NCBI GenBank assembly: GCA_001567485.1
Contig: JZRA01000115.1
Coordinates: forward strand, 1 to 54,185
From: Chloroflexi bacterium OLB13
Lineage (GTDB): Bacteria; Chloroflexota; Anaerolineae; Aggregatilineales; Phototrophicaceae
Length of the DNA stretch: 54,185 nt
Direction of reading: 5' to 3'
The notes under the pieces are model-generated. The model was not told the origin of the DNA, made no database searches, and worked only from the letters and a program-made list of their open reading frames with translations. Positions 1 to 8,210 of this stretch are shown here, piece after piece (the stretch's first letter is position 1; each line of letters begins with the position of its first letter). A program made the translations under genes and the position numbers.

Positions 1-48
1 CACGTCCGGCTCACAGTACACTTCTCCCAACAAGCGAAAGCGACCCGC

Positions 49-876
49 GTGCCTGACCTGCTCGACGTGACCCTCACCTTGCGCCCGACTCACCGCGATA
101 CGATCCCCGGCTGGCTGGGGCGCGCGGCACGGGCGCTGCTGCTGCACAGCATCGAAGCCGCGCGACCCGACCTGTCGCGCATCTTGCACGATCTCCACGG
201 CGATAAGCCGTTCACCGCCAGCACGCTGCTCGGCGCTCCGGCCCGCGAGCTGATGACGCTTGAGCCAAACCGCACGGTAATGCTGCGTTATACGTCACTG
301 TCCGCCGACCTCACCCGCCTGATGCTGACCGCCGTCATCCCACGGTGGCAGGCGGACAGCATTGTTCTGCACAATCAGCCGATGCGGGTCGAGGCCGCGG
401 CCGTTGAGACATGCGACTACGCCGATCTATGGGCAGCGGCGCACGATCCGGCTTGGCGCTCGTGCCGGATCACGCTGCGCTTTGAGACGCCGACGTATTT
501 CAAGGTCACGGGTGGGCGTGCGATGCGTCTGCCAGCGCCGGAGTATGTGTTTGGCAAGAGTCTGCTGCGGCGCTGGAACGCGTTCGCCCCGTGCAAGCTG
601 CCCGATACGGTGGGGGCGTTCGCCGCAAACGCCGTCGAGGTCGAGGCGGTGCGCAACCTGCACACCCAGCGCGTCTCGTTCACACGGGCGGGGAAGAACC
701 TCGTCACCGGCTTTGTCGGCGAGGTCATGTATGGCGTGCCGGCGGCCGACGCCGACCTGTCCGGTGCGATCCATGCGCTGGCGCGTTTCGCCCGTTTCAG
801 CGGGATCGGCGCGCAAACGGCGGACGGCTTGGGACAGGTCGGCGTGGTCGAGGTGGAGCATCGCCCGCGATCGTGA
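49..876 (+). CDS. cas6: Cas6-family CRISPR-RNA endonuclease
   Basis: Cas6 proteins cut CRISPR precursor RNA within the repeats to make crRNAs. The 275-residue protein shows the family pattern. An N-terminal ferredoxin-like half has LTLRPTHRDTIPGWLGRAA near residues 9-27 and KPFTAS near 53-58. The second half has FETPTYF at about 145-151, a VFGKSLLRRWN helix at about 167-177, GFVGEVMYG near 221-229, and the glycine-rich loop SGIGAQTADGLGQV at about 251-264, which is the hallmark of the C-terminal Cas6 domain. The start used is GTG at 49. The frame stays open to the window edge, so the true start could lie upstream, although the homologous N-terminus begins about here. The catalytic residue varies between Cas6 proteins and I cannot assign it. 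No CRISPR repeats are visible in the window; they probably lie to the left. The family call is firm, the subtype is not. Confidence 0.9.
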   Translation: MPDLLDVTLTLRPTHRDTIPGWLGRAARALLLHSIEAARPDLSRILHDLHGDKPFTASTLLGAPARELMTLEPNRTVMLRYTSLSADLTRLMLTAVIPRWQADSIVLHNQPMRVEAAAVETCDYADLWAAAHDPAWRSCRITLRFETPTYFKVTGGRAMRLPAPEYVFGKSLLRRWNAFAPCKLPDTVGAFAANAVEVEAVRNLHTQRVSFTRAGKNLVTGFVGEVMYGVPAADADLSGAIHALARFARFSGIGAQTADGLGQVGVVEVEHRPRS

Positions 877-1137
877 ATCTGCGGGGGATGCGCTGGATGT
901 GTCGCCGAAAGATACGGCCCGACGAGGCGGCCGGGGATGCCGCCGGGCGGCGCAGGTGCTTCCGCGTGGGGAGCGCGTCAGGGTGGCCTGCTTGGTGGTT
1001 CGGACTAGTTGATGAAGCGCACAGCTCCGGTCATATCCACACGCTCGTCCTTTCACCCGTCATTCCGATGCGCCCAGCATAGGATGGACGCGCGCCGGCG
1101 ACATCCGGAAGGTTCCGGATATTTGCGCGCCGCTTGG
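877..1137. other. Intergenic region between convergent cas6 and CARF-HTH genes
   Basis: This 261-base stretch separates the two convergent genes. I see no supported gene and no CRISPR repeat. The only clear structure is the short perfect palindrome at 1103-1120, annotated separately. Confidence 0.6.
1103..1120. repeat. Perfect 8-bp inverted repeat (ATCCGGAA-GG-TTCCGGAT)
   Basis: Two 8-base arms, ATCCGGAA and TTCCGGAT, are exact reverse complements with a 2-base spacer. The site lies 18 bases past the stop of the CARF-HTH gene and about 225 bases past cas6. It could be an operator-like dyad or part of a bidirectional terminator, but the spacer is too short for a typical terminator loop and no T-run follows. 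A related sequence without the left arm (GGAAGGTTCCGGAT) recurs near 19223. The function is unknown. Confidence 0.5.
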
Positions 1138-1941
1138 CTATTCGTTGAGCAGGCTGATCAGCAGTTGGCGCTTGGTGGTGGGCACGGTGTCGCTGAGGTC
1201 GAGATAGGCGGCCAGCTTGCCGTAGATGTGCTCGAACTGCTTGTTGACGGTCGTGCGCGACTTGCCGAGCCGGTCGGCGATTTGCAGGTTGGTGGCGGTG
1301 GGGGACTGCGTGAGCGCCTCGGCCAGTTCGCGCTCTTTGGCGGTGAGGCGGCGCAGGAAGTCCGAGCGATTGCTCATGCGGCGGTCGGGCAGCAGAGTCG
1401 GATCGGCGCCGGGGGCAAGGCGCGAAGGCAGCACTGGCAGGCGGACGAGCTGCACGCGATGTTGTTCGGCAGGCGCAATGTGGAACACGCCGCGCCGACT
1501 GGTCAGCTCCTCGTCGGATAGCAGCGTCCACACACGGTCGCCGGATCGGAATAACAGCGACGCGGCCAGCATGGCGTAGATGCTCATCGCCTTGCGCCCG
1601 CCGGCCACCAGCAGGTGACAGTGCCCGGCGGGATCGGCATACTCGCCCAGCGTTTGCAGAATGGCCGAGTAATAGGCGTCCGCGCTGAGCTGATCGGTGA
1701 CGTCCAGCAGCGGCCGGCCATCCGCGAACCGCACTTCCTTGTAATAGGTGACGATGTCGGGATAGTCGCGTTTGAGCACCGGTTTGACAGCAGCATAGGC
1801 TGAGCGAATGCCGGATGCCACGGCGTCTGTATGGATGATCACGCAGCGGGTGATCGGGTGACCCTGCGTCAGGAGGATATCGAGCGCAATCGTGGTCGCT
1901 TCCGGCCGCTGCCCCAATGTAGCGAAGAACACGTCCGGCAT
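1138..1941 (-). CDS. CRISPR ring-nuclease/CARF protein (NE0113 family) fused to a C-terminal HTH
   Basis: The N-terminal about 165 residues match the Cas_NE0113 (CARF) family: FFATLGQRPEATTIALDILL at 5-24 resembles the first nucleotide-binding strand and loop, and the AGGRKAMSIYAMLAASLL block at 113-130 with SGDRVWTLLS at 133-142 is the family signature. Proteins of this group bind, and some degrade, the cyclic oligoadenylate signal made by type III CRISPR effectors. Residues about 199-245 (LTAKERELAEAL, then IADRLGKSRTTVNKQFEHIY) form a LuxR/GerE-like winged HTH, so the protein could be a signal-responsive DNA-binding regulator. The ATG at 1941 has GAGGAG about 10 bases upstream. It faces cas6, which supports a CRISPR context. 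Whether it is a nuclease, a regulator or both is inference. Confidence 0.85.
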   Translation of the reverse strand: MPDVFFATLGQRPEATTIALDILLTQGHPITRCVIIHTDAVASGIRSAYAAVKPVLKRDYPDIVTYYKEVRFADGRPLLDVTDQLSADAYYSAILQTLGEYADPAGHCHLLVAGGRKAMSIYAMLAASLLFRSGDRVWTLLSDEELTSRRGVFHIAPAEQHRVQLVRLPVLPSRLAPGADPTLLPDRRMSNRSDFLRRLTAKERELAEALTQSPTATNLQIADRLGKSRTTVNKQFEHIYGKLAAYLDLSDTVPTTKRQLLISLLNE

Positions 1942-2143
1942 GATTCAGCGCTCCTCATCCATACAATAATGGCGTGATTCTAGCCTTCTCGGCGAGAGCC
2001 GGCAACTCTGGCCGCGCCTGACGAGAGAAAGAAATCAGCGCTCCCCCCGCGCGGCGAGCGCAGCACGCTGCACTCCTACGAGTCCTCGTTGTGTCCTCTG
2101 CGTGTCCTGTGCCCGATTCCCGTATCCCTCGGCGCTTTCCGCC

Positions 2144-3469
2144 CTAGCCGACGATGCGCGTGACAGCCTCGTTGATCGCGTTGGCGCCGAACGTCACCGC
2201 GCCGACCGGAATGCGCTCGTCGGCGGCGTGGATAGTCGCCGAGAAGTTGAAGTCGGCCGGCAGGTTCATGGGCAGGAAGCCGTACGTCTGAATGCCGAGC
2301 TGCGCCAGAATTCGCCCGTCGGTCGCGCCGCTGACCATGTACGGCACCGGCGCCGCGCCCGGATCGGCGTCGCGCAGCACCTGCGCCAGCGTCTCGAAGT
2401 GAGTCAGGTCGGGATCGCCCAGCGCCGTCGTCGGCTCGGACATATCCGGCACGAGTTCAACCGTGTCGTCATCGATCAGCGCGCGCACCTCGGCTTCGAA
2501 CGTTTGCGGAGAGACGCCGGGCAGCACGCGCCCATCCATCCGCAGCGTGATCTCCGACGGGATGACGTTGATCTTGCTGCCGCCGCTGACGATGGTCGGG
2601 TTGACGGTGTTGTGCAGCATCGGGTCGAGCATCCGGCCGATGCGCGGGTCGAGCTGATCGAGCAGATGATCGGTGCGAACGGGATCGAGCAGGCCGCGTA
2701 GGGCGCTGCCCATCGGCTCGCCGAGGTGAGACGCCATCGTCTCGATCATCGCCTGCACCACCGGCGTGATATGCACCGGCAGACGCGCGCCGTCCATGCG
2801 GCTGAGGATGCGCCCGAGCTTGCTCATGGCCGTGCCGAGATGTCGCTGCGCGCCGTGCCCGCCGGGGCCGCGGATCGTCGCGCGCAGGGTGTGAACGTAG
2901 CGCTCGGTCAGCATGATCGGGTAGAAGCGGTGGCCGCCGAAGTCCATCGGAAACGCGCCGAACTCGCTGATGCAGTACGCCGCGTCACCGATCAGGTCGG
3001 GATGCTCGTTGACGAGGAACTTCGCGCCCATCTCGCCGCCGACTTCTTCATCCGACGCGAGGCACAGGATCAGATCGCCGCGCAGATCGCGCTGTTCGGC
3101 GTGAGCGCGCAGGAAAGCCGCGATCATCATCGCGTCGCCGCCCTTCATGTCCAGCGCGCCGCGCCCCCAGATATACCCGTCGTGGATCTCGGCGGCGAAC
3201 GGCGGGTGCGTCCACGCCTGCCCCTCCGTCGTCACGACGTCCACATGCCCGTACAGCAGAAGCGGCGGTACTTCGCCCCGGCCCTTCAGCCGCGCGACGA
3301 GGTTGGCGCGCCCCGGTGTCTTGCTGACGAGGGTTGACTCGATGCCGTTGGCTTTGAGCAGTTCGGCAACCCACGCGATCAGCGCCGCCTCGTTCCCCGG
3401 CGGATTGGTGGTATCGAAGCGGATCAGGTGCTGCAGCAGTTCTTCCGGTCGGGTGTAGAGGTCGTTCAT
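2144..3469 (-). CDS. M20-family metallopeptidase (ArgE/DapE/CPG2-like)
   Basis: This 441-residue protein is a cytosolic zinc-dependent exopeptidase or deacylase of the M20 family. The two-metal site is intact: H75 and D77 in YGHVDVV, bridging D107 in GRGALDMKGG, the catalytic pair E141/E142 in SDEEVGG, E169 in ISEFGAF, and H414 in HAADERIP. The lid (dimerisation) domain occupies roughly residues 190-330. The substrate cannot be told from sequence; N-acyl amino acids or short peptides are typical. It is the last gene of a minus-strand set, starting 55 bases after the VOC-fold gene, and shares catabolic context with the S9 peptidase and the aldolase-like gene. The ribosome-binding site is weak (GAG only). 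Confidence 0.92.
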   Translation of the reverse strand: MNDLYTRPEELLQHLIRFDTTNPPGNEAALIAWVAELLKANGIESTLVSKTPGRANLVARLKGRGEVPPLLLYGHVDVVTTEGQAWTHPPFAAEIHDGYIWGRGALDMKGGDAMMIAAFLRAHAEQRDLRGDLILCLASDEEVGGEMGAKFLVNEHPDLIGDAAYCISEFGAFPMDFGGHRFYPIMLTERYVHTLRATIRGPGGHGAQRHLGTAMSKLGRILSRMDGARLPVHITPVVQAMIETMASHLGEPMGSALRGLLDPVRTDHLLDQLDPRIGRMLDPMLHNTVNPTIVSGGSKINVIPSEITLRMDGRVLPGVSPQTFEAEVRALIDDDTVELVPDMSEPTTALGDPDLTHFETLAQVLRDADPGAAPVPYMVSGATDGRILAQLGIQTYGFLPMNLPADFNFSATIHAADERIPVGAVTFGANAINEAVTRIVG

Positions 3470-3524
3470 CTCGGCTCGTTTCTACGAAATTCAGGCTGAA
3501 GGTGGGCAGCGCCCCCAGATTTGG

Positions 3525-3902
3525 CTACGGCGAGTCGACGCCGCCCGGCTGCCATAGTTGGATCGGATTGCCTTCCGGGTCGTTAAGTTGGGCGAAACGT
3601 CCGTTGGGATACTCGTTCTCATCGACGGTCACGACGTTCCCGTTGGCGCGCAGCTGCGCAACCATCGCGTCGAGATCACGCACGCGGAAGTTGAACATGA
3701 ACGGCGCAGTCGGCCCGCCAAAGTGGGTGTCCGTGCGCTCGAACGGCAGGAAGATGGTCGTGCCGGCGGTCTGCCGCCATGGCTGCTGATCGTAGTCGCT
3801 CGGCGGCATGTCGATGCCGAGATTGTCGTGGTACCAGCGCATGAGGTAGAGCGGCTTGTCTGCGCGGAAGAAGAAACCGCCGAACCCGAGTACCTTTTCC
3901 AT
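3525..3902 (-). CDS. VOC/glyoxalase-fold protein
   Basis: This 125-residue single-module protein of the vicinal-oxygen-chelate superfamily has paired beta-alpha-beta-beta-beta units. FFFRADKPLYLMRWYHDNLG near residues 10-29 is the usual first-strand and helix pattern, FNFRVRDLDAMVAQLRANG near 70-88 is the second, and QLNDPEGNPIQLWQP near 105-119 is the conserved C-terminal strand. Reading on from an upstream start would add 71 residues of out-of-frame aldolase sequence. The ATG at 3902 is preferred because it lies 2 bases after the aldolase stop (TGA-CC-ATG), suggesting translational coupling, and because homology begins there. It may be an isomerase, lyase or dioxygenase; the substrate is unknown. 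Confidence 0.85.
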   Translation of the reverse strand: MEKVLGFGGFFFRADKPLYLMRWYHDNLGIDMPPSDYDQQPWRQTAGTTIFLPFERTDTHFGGPTAPFMFNFRVRDLDAMVAQLRANGNVVTVDENEYPNGRFAQLNDPEGNPIQLWQPGGVDSP

Positions 3903-3904
3903 GG

Positions 3905-4648
3905 TCAGCTTCCCGTTGGCTTGACGACTGGGACGGTGCCGGTGCTGGTTGCGGCAGCGCCGCCGAGCATGCCGGTCGGGCGCCGCACGCTGCGGATATG
4001 CGCCAGTGTTTGCGCGGCCGCGTTGGTGATCGAGTCGAAGTCGCCGCGATCGACCCACATATTCGGCGTGAGCGCGCTGCCCATGCCGACCATCGCCGCG
4101 CCCGCCCGGAACCACGCCGTCAGGTTATCGCGGTCGACGCCGATGCCGCCGGAAGGCATAAGCTTTGACCACGGGCGAGGCTGTAGAATTGCCTTGATGA
4201 AGTCGGGGCCGCCGACCGCGTTGCCGGGGAAGACCCGGATGATCTCCGCGCCGTATTCCTCGGCCAACGCGATCTCGGTGACGCTGCCACAGCCGGGGAT
4301 GTAGGCGATCTTGTGCCGGTTACACAGGCGGGCGGTCTCGATGCTGAGCGACGGGCCATCGACGAAGCTGGCCCCGCGCGAGATGAACAGCGCCGCCATC
4401 ATCGGGTCTTCCACCGCGCTGACGCCGATAATCATCTCCGGGCAGGACTCGGCGGCTTTGGCGACCAGCACGCTGAAGACCTCGACTGCGCCATCGAGCC
4501 GGTTGGTGAACCCGAACGTGCGGCATCCGGCGCGATACAGCGCCTCGACTACCTTGAGCGCCACGTCCGGCGAGGCATGGTGAAACAGCGGCATCAACCC
4601 ATCGTTCAACAGTGTTTGATAGACATGAAGTCGTTCAAAGCGCGCCAT
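3905..4648 (-). CDS. KDPG/KHG aldolase-like protein lacking both catalytic residues
   Basis: This 247-residue protein has the fold and conserved blocks of 2-keto-3-deoxy-6-phosphogluconate / 4-hydroxy-2-oxoglutarate aldolases: SCPEMIIGVSAVEDP, CNRHKIAYIPGCGSVTEI, VFPGNAVGGPDFIKAI and MPSGGIGVDRDNLTAWF. Two diagnostic positions differ. The Schiff-base lysine, expected just before the (F/V/I)FP motif, is arginine (EIIRVFPG, codon CGG). The catalytic glutamate of the (F/L)E(F/V)TNR motif is glycine (RTFGFTNR). In working family members both are essential. It may be an inactive paralogue, a binding protein, or an enzyme with a different mechanism. The ATG at 4648 has a strong GGGAGG site. Gaps are 41 bases to the S9 gene upstream and 2 bases to the VOC gene downstream. 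Confidence 0.85.
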   Translation of the reverse strand: MARFERLHVYQTLLNDGLMPLFHHASPDVALKVVEALYRAGCRTFGFTNRLDGAVEVFSVLVAKAAESCPEMIIGVSAVEDPMMAALFISRGASFVDGPSLSIETARLCNRHKIAYIPGCGSVTEIALAEEYGAEIIRVFPGNAVGGPDFIKAILQPRPWSKLMPSGGIGVDRDNLTAWFRAGAAMVGMGSALTPNMWVDRGDFDSITNAAAQTLAHIRSVRRPTGMLGGAAATSTGTVPVVKPTGS

Positions 4649-4689
4649 TGGTGACCTCCCAATTCTAAATTGCGGCGGGGCCGCGCGGC

Positions 4690-6557
4690 TCAGGCGTAAA
4701 TAACGGTGCGTTCCAAGAACGCCAGTACGGATTTCAGATAGTGGTCGATGGTCTCCGGCTTGCGGAAGCCGTGACCCTCGCCGGTGTAGATATGATACTC
4801 GACCGGCACACCGCGCGCGCGCAGCAGGTCGATCATCTTGTCGGACTGATTCTGTGGCACGACGTTGTCCTCCGCGCCCTGAAACACGATCAGCGCATCC
4901 CGGATCTTGTCGGCGTGGAACAGCGGCGAACGGTCGCGGTAGCGCGCCGCCGACTCCGGCAGCGGGCCGAGCAGGAAGTCGGAGTAGCGCGCCTCGAACT
5001 TGTGCGTGTCCTTGACCAGCGCGAACTGATCGCTGACGCCGTACAGATTAACGCCGGCCTTGAACGTGCCCGGATAATCGACCAGCGCCTGCAAGACCGC
5101 GTATCCGCCCGCGCTGCCGCCCAGTATGATCGCCTTGGCAGGGTCGGCGCGGCCCTGCTGCACCATGTGCGCTAACCCGTCGAGCGCATCGGTCAGGTCG
5201 ATATCGCCCCAACGGTGGCGCAGCATGTTCATGTACTCGCGGCCATAACCGGTGCTGCCCCGAAAGTTGAGCGCCAGCACGGCGAACCCGCGCGTGGCGT
5301 AAAACTGCGTCTGTGCCTCGAAGCGCGGATAAACGGCAGAGGTCGGCCCGCCGTGCATCAGCACGATTACCGGCGGCAGGCCCGGCGACTCGTAGCGCGG
5401 GTTTGTCGGCGGGTAGAACAGCGCGTGACTCTCTTTGCCGTCGCGGGTCGGGAAGGTCAGGTGTTCCGGCACGCTGAGCGTCCCCGGCGCGAACACGGTC
5501 TGTACGGTGCGTTCGTGGATGCGCAGGTCGCCGCCGTCGAGGTCGCAGGTGATGACGACGTTGGGCTGCTCCGGCCCGCTGGCGACGGCCGCGACACGCC
5601 CGCCTGCGCTCACGCCGATCTGCTCGAAGTAGACGTAGGGCGAGTTCTCCAGCAGACGCGTCTCGCCGCCGCCGGCAAGGTCGATGCGCCATAGGCTGTG
5701 CGTAACGTCCACGCTGCGCCGCGCAATGATCGCCTGACTGTCCGGCGTGAAAGCGAAGTAACGCAGACCGCTCACCAACGCCGGGCCACCGTATTCGGCC
5801 TCGCCGCCGGTGATGCGCCGCGTCGCGCCGGTTTCGAGGTTATGCACGTAGATGTGCCACCAGCCGGTCTCGTCGCTGATATACGCCAGCAGACGGCCAT
5901 CGGGCGAGAAGGTGGGCTGAAGGGTGGAGGTCTCTGGCCCGCCGGCGACGGTGCGCACGTCGGCCAGCTCAAGCCGGTCATCCAGCGTGAGCAGGTGAAT
6001 CTCGCACCCGTCCCACGGCATGTTAGGGTGATCCCACGTCATCAGCGCGATGCGCCGCCCATCGGGGTGCCATACCGGGTTCATCACGAAGTCGCCGGGG
6101 GCATAGAGCTTGCGCGGGAACTGCTGCGCGGCCAGATCGGCCAGCACAAGCGCGTCCCGGTTTTCGTAGGTGAAGCCGTAAATGACCGTCTCGCCGTCTG
6201 GAGAGATCGCAAGGCCGCCGGGGCCGCCGAAGCCGGGCGTGATCGTGCGCACCGCGCCGCCGTCGATGGTGGTGCGATACAGCCGGCCCCCCGCGCAACG
6301 AACACCACCGTGCCGTCGGGATGAGTCGCCAGCGCGCCGCCGCCGTAGGCGATCTTGCCGGACGCCATCTTGCCACCGCTGATCTCAAGCGGAGCGTCGC
6401 CGCCGCGCTGGGCATACAGGCTGTGCTGCGTGCCGTTCTGGATGTGCCACACCAGCGCGTCGCCGGCCCACATCACATCGTTGAGGCGTGCGGCGTTGGC
6501 GACCAGCGCGGTGGTGACCGTGCTTTGCCATGTGCCGTACGATGCGCGAAGTTTCAT
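4690..6557 (-). CDS. S9 prolyl-oligopeptidase-type serine peptidase, frameshifted near residue 90
   Basis: This is a dipeptidyl-aminopeptidase/acylaminoacyl-peptidase-like enzyme with an N-terminal beta-propeller (LAISPDGETVIYG, WHPDGRRIALM, FSPDGRLLAYIS) and a C-terminal alpha/beta hydrolase. The catalytic triad is visible: Ser in GGSAGG, Asp in FQGAEDNVVP and His in GEGHGF, about residues 482, 564 and 596 of a repaired 622-residue product. MHGGPTSAVYPRF is the usual oxyanion region. The sequence starting at 6557 (MKLRASYGTWQSTVTTALVA) changes frame at a run of six C (plus strand 6287-6292); adding one base there joins it in frame to the rest. So it is either a one-base sequencing error or a true frameshift. 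Without repair, about 520 residues remain from 6252, with a truncated propeller. It is the first gene of the minus-strand set running to 2144. Confidence 0.85.
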
Positions 6558-6826
6558 GATCGAGGGTGCCTTCCGATGCGCCGGCCGAGTCCGTCTATTC
6601 TATCGCGTCTGGGGGCGCAGGGCATGGGGAGGGAGATGGTGCATCGAAATCCGATATACACCAAACTCCTCCAAGTCCGCGAAAGGTTCTCAATGCCTCC
6701 TCATATCTCGGAGCAAGCCGAGCACACCGGTCAAGAAATCCAGCGGCAGATTGATCAGCGTATCGAACCCTTCGACGAGGCCGGTTTCCCATGGTTTCGT
6801 CGATTCTTGAGCGCGCTAGAGACGCC

Positions 6827-8011
6827 TTACGCCCCGCCGTCCTCCAGCAGACGGAGCGCGGCGCTCGCCAGCACGGTCACGCCCACCGGCAGCATGTCCT
6901 CGGCGATGTTGAACACCGGGCTGTGATGCGGCCGATCCTTGTCGTCGTACTTGGCGCCGAGGTTGAACATCGCGCCGGGGGCCGCTTGCAGCATATAGCT
7001 GAAGTCCTCCGCGCCCATGCCGACCTCGTGCTCGATCAAGCCGTCATCGCCAAACACATCCGTCGTCACGCCGCGGATCACGTCCGAGACCTCGGCGGCG
7101 TTGTACATGGCCGGATAGCCGCGCTCGAACTTGAGCCGGTAATCGCCGCCCAACGCGCGCGCCACCTCCATCGCCGCTTCCAGCCCCTTCCACAGCTCAT
7201 CACGCGTCTCGTCGTCAAAGCTGCGGATCGTCCCGGTGATCTGCACCTCGTTGGGGATCACGTTGTTGGCCGCGCCGGCATGCACCGAGCCAATCGAGAT
7301 CACCGCGCCTTTGGTCGGGTTCACGCGGCGGGAACGCACCCCTTGAATGGCGTTGACGACCTGCGCGAACAGGTAGATCGGGTCGACGCCGGTGTGCGGA
7401 TACGCGCCGTGACATCCCTTGCCGATGATCGTCGCCTCGAACGAGTCGACCGCCGCCGACGCCCATCCGTCGTTGACCGCCACCTTGCGCGACTCCATGG
7501 CGCTGTCGACGTGCAAGGCGATCACCTTATCGACGCCGTTCATAATGCCTTCCTCGACCATGCGCATCGCGCCGCTTTTGCCCTCCACATCCTGATCTTC
7601 TTCGCTGGGCTGGAAGAAGAAACGGATTTCGCCGGCGGGGCGTTCGGGCAGCTCGCTCAGAATCTTGGCGACCCCCAGCAGCATGGCGGTGTGCGCATCG
7701 TGCCCGCAGGCGTGCATTACGCCGGGATTCTGTGACTTGTACGGCACGTCGTTGGCCTCATCGATGGGCAGCGCGTCCATGTCGGCGCGGATGCCGACCA
7801 CCGGCGATCCCTCGCCAAGCCGCGCCACCACGCCGGTCTTGCCGACGCCGGTCTCGACCTCAAGACCCATGTCACGCAGGGTGTTGGCGACGAACTGCGC
7901 CGTCTTGAATTCTTGGAAGCTGAGTTCGGGGTGCATGTGGATGTGCCGGCGCCAGTTCACCAGCGTCTCCTGCATTGACTCGGCCTGCTGCTGAATGATC
8001 TTCAAGTCCAT
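6827..8011 (-). CDS. M20D-family amidohydrolase (N-acyl-amino-acid/hippurate hydrolase-like)
   Basis: This 394-residue member of the M20D amidohydrolases cleaves N-acyl amino acids or similar amides. Metal and catalytic motifs are present: HMHPELSF near residues 25-32, ADMDALP near 75-81, MHACGHDAHTAMLLG near 98-112, FFFQPSEEDQDVEG with the Glu pair, and GMGAEDFSYML near the C-terminus. The lid domain contains KGCHGAYPHTGVDP. The ATG at 8011 was chosen over an upstream start 90 codons earlier because the extension is low-complexity and out of family, and because GGAGG precedes this ATG. It is the second M20-family enzyme in the first 8 kb, but of a different subfamily from the one at 2144-3469. 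Specificity is not known. Confidence 0.9.
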   Translation of the reverse strand: MDLKIIQQQAESMQETLVNWRRHIHMHPELSFQEFKTAQFVANTLRDMGLEVETGVGKTGVVARLGEGSPVVGIRADMDALPIDEANDVPYKSQNPGVMHACGHDAHTAMLLGVAKILSELPERPAGEIRFFFQPSEEDQDVEGKSGAMRMVEEGIMNGVDKVIALHVDSAMESRKVAVNDGWASAAVDSFEATIIGKGCHGAYPHTGVDPIYLFAQVVNAIQGVRSRRVNPTKGAVISIGSVHAGAANNVIPNEVQITGTIRSFDDETRDELWKGLEAAMEVARALGGDYRLKFERGYPAMYNAAEVSDVIRGVTTDVFGDDGLIEHEVGMGAEDFSYMLQAAPGAMFNLGAKYDDKDRPHHSPVFNIAEDMLPVGVTVLASAALRLLEDGGA

Positions 8012-8210
8012 GACTTCACCGTCCTCCGGTCTACACGAGGCAGATTTTGCGCTCAAAGTCGGATGAGTATAGCAGGTATCTGGGGCGGAGGGTCGGATGT
8101 CAGGGGCCAAAAGTGTGCTGCGTGCCGGGGGGAACCAACTCCGATGAGGCCGTGAGGCCCGCCCCGTCTGTGGCCCTCGATGCGCGATCCATTCCCCGCC
8201 GCTGTCTTTC

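Noticed and set aside
2070..2110. Similarity between CCTCGTTGTGTCCTCTGCGT near 2083 and the sequence near 54115-54165
   Set aside because: Low-complexity CTGTG-rich intergenic text; too short and repetitive to call a repeat family with confidence.
1..2143. CRISPR array
   Set aside because: Looked for regularly spaced 25-40-base repeats near cas6 and found none in the window.
3525..4115. Longer form of the VOC protein starting 71 codons upstream
   Set aside because: The extra residues are the out-of-frame reading of the aldolase-like gene; the internal ATG at 3902 matches the family start.
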